NCBI GenBank assembly: GCA_028641055.1
Contig: CM054060.1
Span: 241,890,833-241,954,832 of the forward strand
Origin: Alopecurus myosuroides
Lineage: Eukaryota; Streptophyta; Magnoliopsida; Poales; Poaceae
DNA: 64,000 nucleotides
Direction: 5' to 3'
In this document: positions 33,282 to 44,049 of the stretch, in pieces
Numbering within the stretch: the first letter of the stretch is position 1
Layout of the letters: the number at the start of each line of letters is the position of its first letter
Notes under the pieces: generated by a model
The model's database searches: none
What the model was told of the DNA's origin: nothing
What the model saw: the letters and a program-made list of their open reading frames with translations, nothing else
Position numbers and translations under genes: made by a program

Positions 33282-36200
33282 CATGGACATGGCCCTGAGT
33301 AGCCACTCAACATAATCCAAGCAATTACCAATCCACCCAGGTGTTTCATTGATTGTTATACTTAGAATTTCTCCTCAACATCTAGTAAAACAATTTTTTT
33401 AGCATGGCTAAGCATCTAATAAGTATCAAGGCATCAAAATAACAAGGTATAAGGATGGCTACACACTACTAGGATATAGCATAGCATAATATAAACTTAT
33501 TAAAGTTTCCTATCATGCGTACTACTCAAAATCAACTAATGCGTATAGAAAATAATGGGTAGTTGATGGTGTGTTACTGGCCTTGTTGAAGTTGGTGAAG
33601 AAATCACACTCTTCACAAAAGATCGTTGCTCTCTGTACAATCTATTCATTGAAAACACAATAACAAAATAAACAATCATTCTAGCAAACAAACATACAAG
33701 TGTAGAAAACATACAGAGCAACTAACATATCCAAAGGGGTTTAACCAAGTTGGCTAGGACAAGGTCAAGGTTCAAGTTCAATACTTGTTAAGGAAATTCC
33801 AAGGGTTTACTTGGGATGGACTAGGTTGAGTTTGTAGTGATCAAAATTTACTGGAAACATATTTATCTAAGAAGTTCCAAGAGTTCACCAAGGCGATCTC
33901 ACTATTTCAACTAAAGTATCACATCATAAAATGTAACACTTAGTTGTTTTCATCTAAACATTTGAGTGATCTAAGTTTAGTCTTTCCATTTTGGTTTAGG
34001 GTGGGTCTAGGTTTCACTAACTTCATAGAAATAGATATAACAAGATAAAGTATTGTTATTTTCCATTTGGGTCAAGGGTTGGACAAAAACAACTTTCTAA
34101 ATCTTCAACTTGTATGGATTGCTCCAAGTCTTCATATGTTTGTCTTCTTGAAGATCATATTCATTCTTCTATTCTAGACTGGCTCCTTGGATGGATTCTT
34201 CACTTGGTCTTGGTAGATTCTTCATGGCTTATCACTAGTTGGTCCAAGGTAGTATGGGCACAAAATATCACTAAGTCCATTTGGAAAGAAAGCAAATAGA
34301 AAGGATAGAAATAGAGAGGTAGATGTCTTCTCCTTGATTTTCTTCATACACGTACTTCCTTCAGTTGCTTCTAGAAAGAGAGGGGTAGAAGTCTTTTCTT
34401 CAAAATTTCTTCAATGATATTCCTCATAGCTCTTCATGTTGACACCAAGTTGAAGATGGAGTTTCTTCTTGTGGTTGAGTCTTGTCTTCCATTTTGCTAA
34501 CTTGATGGGTTCTTGAAGCAAGAATAAGGGAATGGAGAAGTAGATAGAAAACTATGTTACTAGTGTTTGAGGTTCACTACTTTCATTTTAGGTACTTGGT
34601 CTTGGCACCAAGTAGCCATAATATCAAAGAATAGATGATGAAAACAATTTCTAAGACATGGCTATGATGAGGTGAAACATATGTGTGGTAATTTGGCCAA
34701 GTCCTCAGGAAAATGGTTCTAACATGGTCGATAGGTTTATACAAAGTGGTCTATAGTTCAAGGTTACCAAATGGAGCAATTTCGCAAAAGGAACTATATT
34801 GAAATTATTTATAGAATTAAATCTATGTCAAAAATACTCAAATATATCAATTAATTATAAATTAAATTTTAATTTCTTCAAATATTATTTTGGGACATAG
34901 GGTATGAAGGTAAACATCCTAAGGTTTCCAAATATATTTTATTTGCAATTTTTGGATTTGTAGAATTTGAATTATGCCAAAATTCATCAAACAAGCATAT
35001 TTAAATTTGAGCCAATTTAAGTTTGTCAAATTTGAATTTGAACAGTTCTAAAAGATTCTACATATACAGGGGATTTAAAAAAGTCCAAGATTTCTAAATT
35101 TGGCTAAGTGGTTAAAAAGTTATGATGACTAAAAGTTACAGGGGCTTTTCTGTAAATCTGCCAATTAATTCTATTCGGGGAAAAATTCAGAAAATGATGG
35201 TGACAAGTGGTAGCTCCTGATTGGCTGGGATAGGCTGACTGTGTGCTGACTGTACGCCGTTGACTGGGCAGGTGACGTGGCAAGTCACTGGATCTGGATC
35301 ATTAGATCCAGATCGAACTGCGGCATACACCTTCGCGCGAGATCTAATCCTAGCCATCTGATTCAGATCCAAAGGCGCAGGGACTAGGGCTTACCGTGGC
35401 AGCACTCCGGTGGCCAGAGATGGTGGAGACGGTTGTTCTCCGGCGACCCGAGAGGAAGAAAACGACGATGGTGGCCTTCCGGTGGTCGCCTGACTCCGGG
35501 AATATGATGGGAAGATGGAGCGCAACACAACGAACACACGTGTGGACACGGAGCGGTCGCTCGCTTCCTCGAGCGTTGGCGTCGAGCGAACGGAGGAGCT
35601 CTCGACTCCGGCGACCGTGGATCAGATGGCGTCGCTGATTCTCTGCACAAAAAGATTGGACAAGTGCATGAGCGCGTGCGCCCGGAAGAGGGGGTTCGAA
35701 ATGTGCAAAATATGAAGGGAGAGAGGGGCTATGGCGGCCGCAATCGACGACGCACGGCGGCGGGTATTGCGGACTCCGACGAGGTTATTCGAGGGCCTCA
35801 GGACTCTATTGGGGAAAGAGGCAGAGGGGAAATGGAGAGGGAGGGACGGGCTATAAGGCGTCGTGGTCGCATCTAGTATTAGTGGCCTTAATCGTGCGAA
35901 TTGATTCGGAATCAAACGAGTGTTTCTTCGGCAATGGGCGCGGGATTTTCGGCTGATTGAAGAAGACGATGGCGTCACCACTGACGTACGCGCGGGCCCA
36001 CCTGTCATAAGCACACACAGAGAGAGAGGTGACAGGCCGTGTGGGCTGGGTTGCTACTAGGTCCTGTGGGCAGCGCGTGTGCGGAAGAAAAGGGTAGGCC
36101 GAGGGGATAGGTTGGGCTGGGCCGACTGGTTGGTGGATGTGCTGCTCCTTTTTTTTGTTGCTGTTTTATTCAATTAGTCATATCTTTTGATTAAATATCC

Positions 36201-36716
36201 CAATTAGCCTCAAATCAAATTCTGAAGTTTTGTAAAACCATATCTTTCAAGATAAAAACATTAGGTGTTGTTTCCAACACATTTCAATTTTTATATTTTG
36301 TAATTATAAATGAATTACTAATAGTACTTAACCATTTTTAAATAGAAAAATTCAATAATTATAAAAGTGGCTTAAATAAAATTTAGAAAAATTCCACAAG
36401 CTTTAATATTGTTTTCAAGTCCTATTTTATGTTATTTTCAAAGAAAAAAATTTTATGAGTAGCACTTTATGTTTAAAACTTAGAATAACATTTGTATATT
36501 AATATAAATATTTGTTATTCCCATAAAATAATTTTAAGGCATATAAAACTATTAGAGATAATAATTTTATTGGTAATTTCAATTCCATTAAAATATGTAT
36601 TGTTTCCTTTTGTTTCTTGCTTCTCATTTGGTTTTTTGGTGACTTGCATAACATGATAACAAAAAGTTTTAATTTTTTTGTGATTTTTGAGTTTTCTAAA
36701 AATCAGAGATGTTACA
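33282..36716 (-). repeat. Element B 3' LTR, second segment
   Basis: It matches 39653-42344 and then 55137-55873. It is AT-rich with a GC-rich island (35190-35880) that opens ORFs on both strands. These ORFs occur in both LTR copies and look like composition effects. It ends AGAGATGTTACA. Confidence 0.9.
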
Positions 36717-36717
36717 A

Positions 36718-36730
36718 ACTACCACCCTTA
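36718..36730 (-). other. Element B polypurine tract
   Basis: The minus strand reads TTAAGGGTGGTAGTT directly before TGTAACATC, the classic form in Tekay/Del-type elements. Confidence 0.75.
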
Positions 36731-38526
36731 AGAGAAATCTCGTCCCAAGATTTGGGAAGACTAGAAAGAAAGATTAGATTTGGGTAACTGGGTTCCTAAA
36801 CACTTGTGTGGGCTACCACCTTACAAGAAACTTCTGTGGATAGTCTATTTTCATTATATGGAGTCTAGATGGATTCCAGATTGGCTTGAGTAGAAATTTC
36901 CTTCATGGTAGAGTTATAGACCAACATAGATCTCTTGAACTACCTTTGACATTGAGGGGTCACTCTTTGGATCAATAAAAAGTCGTTGGGTTCCTCTCAA
37001 CTTGGTATTTTGATGTTCTTGGAAAATCTTCCATCTTGTTACCATGCTATTTCTAACGAAACTCTCATGGTAGGTAAAATCTTCCATTTCTTGATAGCTC
37101 GGTTGCCTTGATCCTCACCGAAAATAGTACGTTTTCAGTAACACTAACACAAGGTCATTATTGTATTCTACCATTCTATGGTTCAGGTTTAACATCGTCG
37201 TCTCTCTAATAGGTATGTCACACAGATTTAACAGTCCCCATAGCAAAAGTAAATAATGTGAGTAGTCACCATGGGGGCCAATCCATGTTGCACTCACTCA
37301 TTACCTTGTACTTGGATTGATGAATCTTGTTTAATAACACTAGGTCACCTCACTTGTCTAACAGAAAGTTTCCAATCTGTAAGACAAACTTGAGACTACT
37401 ATCATTTCTCAACTAGTGGGTTGCGTAAAAATCCTATGTAACACAAACTGGATAGTTGTGTTTCTTCCTTATTTCTTCTCTTGGTGTAGTTGGCTCTGAA
37501 ATCTTCATAGCTCATGCAACTTGGAGTTCACTTGTCTTTCTTCACCTGTTGATTTGCTTGCCGCTCCTTATGACGTAGTTGGCATTGATCATGGATGTGA
37601 TTGTTCCTTCACAAAAAAGGATCTTGAAATCTGTGACAATCCTCAATTGTGTGTCTTGTGTCTCTATGGAGAACTAGTCATGACATTCTTGGGTGAAAGG
37701 TTTGTTGTTGCACTTCATATGGCAGCTCAATATGGTTGGTAAATGGGTATGGGTTTTGGTTGGGCTTAGCATGAAAGAGTAGAGATTAGAAAGAGACTAA
37801 AGAAGATCCTACCCAACACAACAGATCAAAGAATCTCATCTTGCAATCAACACATATCAAACATATAGCAACACATTCATCACACCAAACATCAAGGTTT
37901 TATAAAACAACTAATATTTTCATACCACACTCATTCGTATGATCAATACACTAACACGTTAACGGTGTTCTAACAAAGGAACTAGATTGGTGGTCTCATC
38001 TATATCTTCTTTAGTTTTCTTCAAATTCTTCTCTCCATGTCTTGAGGTGTTCTTGATTGTTGGGAAGTCTATGTTTTCCTTCAAGTTCTTCAATAATCTT
38101 GAGTGTAGGTTGTCATGTGGTGAAAATACTTCTTGAACTTCTTGGTATGATCATCAACATTCTTGTCTTGATGGTATTGAAGAGGTAGTGCATCTAGAAA
38201 TTTTGAAAGTGAATAATAGATGAGATGATATGAGAAGAATTAAGATGATTGTTTTGTTTCTAGACAGACTGAACATAGAAAGTTTTCAATCCTAGGGTGA
38301 TCAATGGGTTATTAACAACTTGTTGCAAATTGGATATTCACTATAGTGAGAAGGACAATGCACCCGCAAGCCAATCAGGAAACGGTCTCGTGTCTGCGGA
38401 CACGTAAAGTTGTCCGGGCCGCTTCATCTCACTATGCCGCTAGGATCCAAAATACTCTAAGGAGATAATAACATGATCAAAAATGGCTTCCAAACCTAAG
38501 GGTCTCGAATCCTACAGGCAACACAA

Positions 38527-38540
38527 TGCTATGATACCAT
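38527..38540 (-). other. Element B primer-binding site (initiator tRNA-Met type)
   Basis: The minus strand reads TGGTATCATAGCATT two bases from the LTR, close to the TGGTATCAGAGC complement of tRNA-iMet. Confidence 0.75.
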
Positions 38541-38542
38541 TT

Positions 38543-41500
38543 TGTAGCGTTCCCACATTTAAATAATGCAAGAACATATGTGTTATTGTGCTAGTCACTC
38601 GATCAATTGCTAGCACCACAGTACAAGATGAAATATCATGCAAATGCGTCAAATTCTATTACATCGCATGATCCAGTATTAACAAAATAATATTACAACT
38701 TGAATAGTCTCAGAAGACTAGCAGAAAACGGAATTAAAGCGGAAAACTTAGTATAATATTGAGCCCATCTTCTTCATGTGCCACAGGCAAAACATGTTGG
38801 CGATAGACTCGAGATCCTGAACAAAACCTCACTCGTCTTCAGATTCATCTGTAATATGGAATATGCAGCCACAAGGGAGTCAATACAATTTAATGTATTG
38901 GCAAGTAACACTATGGTGGATATAAATGGCAAGACTAATACTACATGCATATTTGGCTGAGTGGAGTTTTGGCTAAGTTTGCATAAAGCCAGTTTTGTCC
39001 TATCTTTGATAAATCATTGAAAAATCTTTGAAAACCAACATGGGTAGACACACCATTTAGTTTGGTAAAGGAATCATGGGTAGACACACCATGAAGTTTG
39101 AAAATCATCATGGGTAGACACACCATGAGTTTGAAAAGGTAGCACAGAGGGGTAGACACACCATGTGCTCTAGGAAAAGGTTTCTACCATGTTTTAATTC
39201 ATTCAGAAAAGATGAGGATATCCTTCTATCCATCCTTGTCCAGCCGCTCGAAGTCGTCCATACCGGGAACACGGTTATGATCATAGTTTCTAAATCTGCA
39301 GAGGTTGTGCACTTTCACCCTTTGTCTTCAATTAGCCCAAACATCCTATACACGCGGAGTTCATCATGGAAAGGAGAGAATTGAGACGAGATCTTTCAGA
39401 AGCAAGAATTGAACCCATCAAGCAAGACCTGTTCCACCTATAATTCTACTACATCTTCATGTCAAGCAAGGGCTGAACTCTCACAACTTAGTTCTTCAAG
39501 ACAGAGCCCATGTGTCAAAGGGAACCACGGAAAGCTACTAAACTTAGAGGGACTTAGGAATCTCTTTGTTCCTGGGTGGCAAACCACAAGTGTACCCTCA
39601 GGTGAAAACCACCACATCCATGGCCCTGGGAGTGACCCAGGTGACAACCACCATGGACATGTCCCTGAGTAGCCACTCAACATAATCCATGCAACTACCA
39701 ATCCACCCAGGTGTTTCATTGATTGTTATACTTAGAATTTTTCCTCAACATCTAGTAAAACAAATTTTGCAGCATGGCTAAGCATCTAATAAGTACCAAG
39801 GCATCAAAATAACAAGGTATAAGGATGGCTACACAATACTAGGATATAGCATAGCATAATATAAACTTATTAAAGTTTCCTATCATGCATACTACTCAAA
39901 ATCAACTAATGCATATATAAAATAATGGGTAGTTGATGGTGTGTTACTTGCCTTGTTGAAGTTGGTGAAGACATCACACTCTTCACAAAAGATCGTTGCT
40001 CTCCGTACAATCTATTCATTGAAAACACAATAAAAAAATAAACAATCATTCTAGCAAACAAACATAAAAGTGTAGAAAACATACAGAGCAACTAAAATAT
40101 CCGAAGGGGTTTAACCAAGTTGGCTAGGACAAGGTCAAGGTTTGAGTTCAATACTTGTTAAGGAAATTCCAAGGGTTTACTTGGGATGGACTAGGTTGAG
40201 TTTGTAGTGATCAAACTTTACTGGAAACATATTTATCTAAGAAGTTCCAAGAGTTCACCAAGGTGATCTCACTATTTCAACTAAAGTATCACATCATAAA
40301 ATGTAACACATAGTTGTTTTCGTCTAGACATTTGAGTGATCTAAGTTTAGTCTTTCCATTTTGGTTTAGGGTAGGTCTAGGTTTCACTAACTTCATAGAA
40401 ATAGATATAACAAGATAAAGTATTGTTATTTTCCATTTGGGTCAAAGGTTGGACAAAAACAACTTTCTAAATCTTCAACTTGTATGGATTGCTCCAAGTC
40501 TTCATATGTTTGTCTTCTTGAAGATCATATTCATGCTTCTATTGTAGACTGGCTCCTTGGATGGATTCTTCACTTGGTCTTGGTAGATTCTTCATGGCTG
40601 ATCACTAGTTGGTCCAAGGTTGTATGGGCACAAAATATCACTAAATCCATTTGGAAAGAAAGAAAATAGAAAGGATAGAAATAGAGAGGTAGATGTCTTC
40701 TCCTTGATTTTCTTCATACACGTACTTCCTTCAGTTGCTTCTAGAAAGATAGGGGTAGAAGTCTTTTCTTCAAAATTTCTTCAATGATATTCCTCATAGC
40801 TCTTCATGTTGACACCAAGTTGAAGATGGAGTTTCTTCTTGTGGTTGAGTCTTGTCTTCCATTTTGCTAACTTGATGGGTTCTTGAAGCAAGAATAAGGG
40901 AATGGAGAAGTAGATAGAAAACTATGGTACTTGTGTTTGAGGTTCACTACTTTCATTTTAGGTACTTGGTCTTGGCACCAAGTAGCCATAACATCAAAGA
41001 ATAGATGATGAAAACAATTTCTAAGACATGGCTATCATGAGGTGAAACATATGTGTGGTAATTTGTCCAAGTCCTCATGAAAATGGTTCTAAGATGGTCG
41101 ATAGGTTTATACAAAGTGGTCTATAGTTCAAGGTTACCAAATGGAGCAATTTTGCAAAAGGAACTATATTGAAATTATTTGTAGAATTAAATCTATGTCA
41201 AAAATACTCAAATATATCAATTAATTCTAAATTCAATTTTAATTTGTTCAAATATTATTTTTGGACAGAGGGTATGAAGGTACACATCCTAAGGTTTCCA
41301 CATATATTTTATTTGCAATTTTTGAATTTGTAGAATTTGAATTATGCCAAAATTCATCAAACAAGCATACTTAAATTTGAGCCAATTTAAGTTTTTCAAA
41401 TTTGAATTTGAATAGTTCTAAAGCTTCTACATATCCAGGGGATTTCAAAAAGTCCAAGATTTCTAAATTTGGCTAAGTGGTTAAAAAGTTATGATGATTA

Positions 41501-42344
41501 AAAGTTACAGGGGCTTTTCTGTAAATTTGCCAATTAATTCTGTTCGGGGCAAAATTTAGAAAACGATCGTGACAAGTGGCAGCTCCTGATTGGCTGGGAT
41601 AGGCTGACTGTGTGCTTACTGTACGTCGTTGACTGGGCAAGTGACGTGGCAAGTCACTGGATCTGGATCGTTAGATCCAGATCTAACGGCGGCATACCCC
41701 TTCGCGCGAGATGTAATCCTAGCCATCCGATTCAGATCCAAAGGCGCAGGGACTAGGGCTTACCGTGGCAGCACTCTGGTGGCTGGAGATGGTGGAGACG
41801 GTGGTTCTCCGGCGACCCGAGAGGAAGAAAACGACGATGGTGGCCTTCTGGTGGTCGCGTGACTCCGGGAATATGATGGGAAGATGCGGCGCAGCACAAC
41901 GAACACGCGTGTGGGCACGGAGTGGTCGCTCGCTTCCTCGAGCGTTGGCGCCGAGCGAACGGAGGAGCTCTCGACTCCGGCGACCGTGGATCAGATGGCG
42001 TCGCTGATTCTCTGCACAAAAAGATCGGACAAGTGCATGAGCGCGTGCGCCCGGAAGAGGGGGTTCGAAAGGTGCAAAATATGAAGGGAGAGAGGGGCTA
42101 CGGCGGCCGCAATCGACGACGCACGGCGGCGGGTATTGCGGACTCTGACGAGGTTATTCGAGGGCCTCAGGACTCTATTAGGGAAAGAGGCAGAGGGGAA
42201 ATGGAGAGGTAGGGACGAGCTATAAGGCGTCGTGGTCGCATCTAGGATTAATGGCCTTAATCGTGCGAATAGATTCGGAATCAAACGAGCGTTTCTTCAT
42301 CTCGGGCGCGGGATTTTCGGCTGATTGAAGGAGACGATGGCGTC
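38543..42344 (-). repeat. Element B 5' LTR, first segment
   Basis: It starts TGTAGCGTTCCCACATTT and is the intact partner of 18936 onward. Comparing about 480 bp with 33290-33770 I see about 20 mismatches. It is interrupted at 42345 by element D; the GCGTC at 42340-42344 is D's left TSD. Confidence 0.9.
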
Positions 42345-42837
42345 TGTCGAATCCCTGACTCGACAAGTCCCTTAGGTGACCCTATCGGGTTTCGATTAGG
42401 AGAAGTCATGGGCGCTGGTGAGATCGTCGGCTAGACAGAAGGCAAGATTTACCCAGGTTCGGGGCCCTCGTAGAGGTAAAACCCTTACTCCTGCCTCGTG
42501 TCGATCTGTATTGGATGATTAGATCGGTTACAGGTTGCTCGAATCGAGAGTAGATCTCGAGTTCCGAGGCTTTTTGGTCGTGCGGTATTGCTTGGTCCTC
42601 TCCTTGAGGGTTCTCCTGGCCTTATATAGATGGCCAGGTCTCGAGTCCTACCCGGAGAGGGTTCAAAACCCTAGCTAGGTCGGTTACAAAACTACCTAAC
42701 TTAACCCGCAAGTTTAGTGCGGGTGGGCTTCTGATAGGCCTTCTGGAGTCTTCCAAGGGCGCCTCTTCTTGGGCCTTGACATTGGGCTTGAGAGGGGGTG
42801 TCCTTACCCGCAGGGTCCAAGATCTATGTCTTCGTCA
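42345..42837 (-). repeat. Element D 3' LTR (493 bp)
   Basis: TGTCGAATCCC...TCTTCGTCA. The only difference from the 5' LTR is GAGGGTTCTCC here against GAGGGCTCTCC there. Confidence 0.97.
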
Positions 42838-42850
42838 GTAGCCCCCGAGC
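42838..42850 (-). other. Element D polypurine tract
   Basis: The minus strand reads GCTCGGGGGCTAC directly before TGACGAAGAC. The complement, GTAGCCCCCGAG, recurs elsewhere in D's 3' half. Confidence 0.75.
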
Positions 42851-43940
42851 GTGTGCTCGATTGGGATTTATTTCCAGTCGGGTAGACGGTCAGTCCTTTT
42901 TCGATCTCCACTTGGAAGTTCGGCTCGACAGTTGTTGTCTTCGAAGGGTGTGTTCCCTGTTTTGTGAGTTATAACGCTCGAGTATCGAGCAGCATAGGTG
43001 CCTGTTTTTGCGGCTTTATTTGCAGAAGGATGTGGCACAGTAGCTTGGCTCTCCCGAGAGATCAGGGCCAATTAATTGCGACTAGGGCAAAAACATTTCT
43101 GGCCTACACAGATTCGAGACCTCCGACTCGAACCCGATGAGGTGATTGTTGCGACTGGGCCGTTGTGGACTTATCGAGTCGAACTTAACCTATGAGGGTA
43201 CCCGGCGCGTCCGCTAGGATTTTTCTTCGTGTTGTTGACACGGAACTATGCCGGAGGACGCAGCTTTCGAGTGCGATTCCAGGCCCAAAAGAGAGATCTT
43301 TCTGGGTCTTACCTTCGTATTCGAAGAATACGGCATCCAGATGTGCCTAGTCGGCTGAACAATCCAGGTTTTTATGATGTATAATTATCACGTGTAGGAG
43401 AGGTAGGTTTTTTCCACCCGATGAATTTGTTTGAGCTCCATGCGAAAGAAGTTTCGTGTTGGAAAAAGCCCGTATGAAAGAGTTTTCATGTTCGGGATGT
43501 TGTGCCCATACGAAAAAGTTTTCGTGCATAGGGTATTTTCCTCTCTGTTCGAAGAGGTCTTGCTTTATGAACTGTTCATGGAAAAGTTGCTTTTATCCGA
43601 AGGAATTGATATTCGTACGAAGATAATTTCGCGTTTGAACTTCCAATCGAAAAGATCTCAATTTTGAATGACACCTGCCATGACGTCATGGCGCACTCCT
43701 CTTCTCCCGATGGGACGTGACGGAGTGGTAGCAGATGGTGGCCCACCTTGTCAGCTTTTTGACCGGGAAACGAGACGTCGTTCCCGTTTTTTACGCGAAA
43801 TGCGCAGTAAATGCGCACGATCTTCTGTTAAGATCGTGGCACGAAACAGCGCAGACCGCCGCTTCGTTTCATCCTTACGCGTGGCAGCCGTAATAGGTGC
43901 CACGTAGCGCATCGTACGGCTGAGGTTGCCTTGCCCCGTG
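42851..43940 (+). other. Element D region upstream of the antisense promoter
   Basis: About 1.1 kb, non-coding. It contains a cluster of related palindrome-rich phrases (AAGTTTTCGTG, AAGAGTTTTCATG, CGTACGAAGAT) at about 43430-43640. It would be the 5' flank of the antisense gene. Confidence 0.4.
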
Positions 43941-43948
43941 TATAAATA
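43941..43948 (+). promoter_or_regulatory. TATA box of the element D antisense gene
   Basis: CCGTGTATAAATAGGGG lies 105 bp before the ATG at 44050, followed by a CT-rich leader (TTCCCCGCTCTCTGTCTTCA). Confidence 0.65.
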
Positions 43949-44049
43949 GGGGTGTTAGCGCCGCAGTAAAATTTTCCCCGCTCTCTGTCTTCATCTTCTT
44001 CCTCGCGCCCATCTTCATCTTTCCCGTGCTCGAGCTCTTGCTGCAAACA

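Larger units (their letters stand above)
36717..38542 (-). other. Element B internal region, non-coding
   Basis: About 1.8 kb without a frame I can support. The left edge is the PPT and the right edge the PBS. On the minus strand, GGGACGAGATTTCTCTTAAG before the PPT recalls the end of Tekay/Del pol. The longest frame (73 codons at 37521) is antisense to the element and unrecognised. Confidence 0.6.

Noticed and set aside
35384..36014. ORFs in the GC-rich island of the B LTR (also at 41753-42284)
   Set aside because: Present in both LTRs because LTRs are duplicates. Frames on both strands are open from composition and nothing is recognised.
37521..37742. 73-codon frame in the B interior
   Set aside because: Antisense to B, unrecognised and isolated. 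A decayed gag knuckle on the other strand was considered but is too weak.
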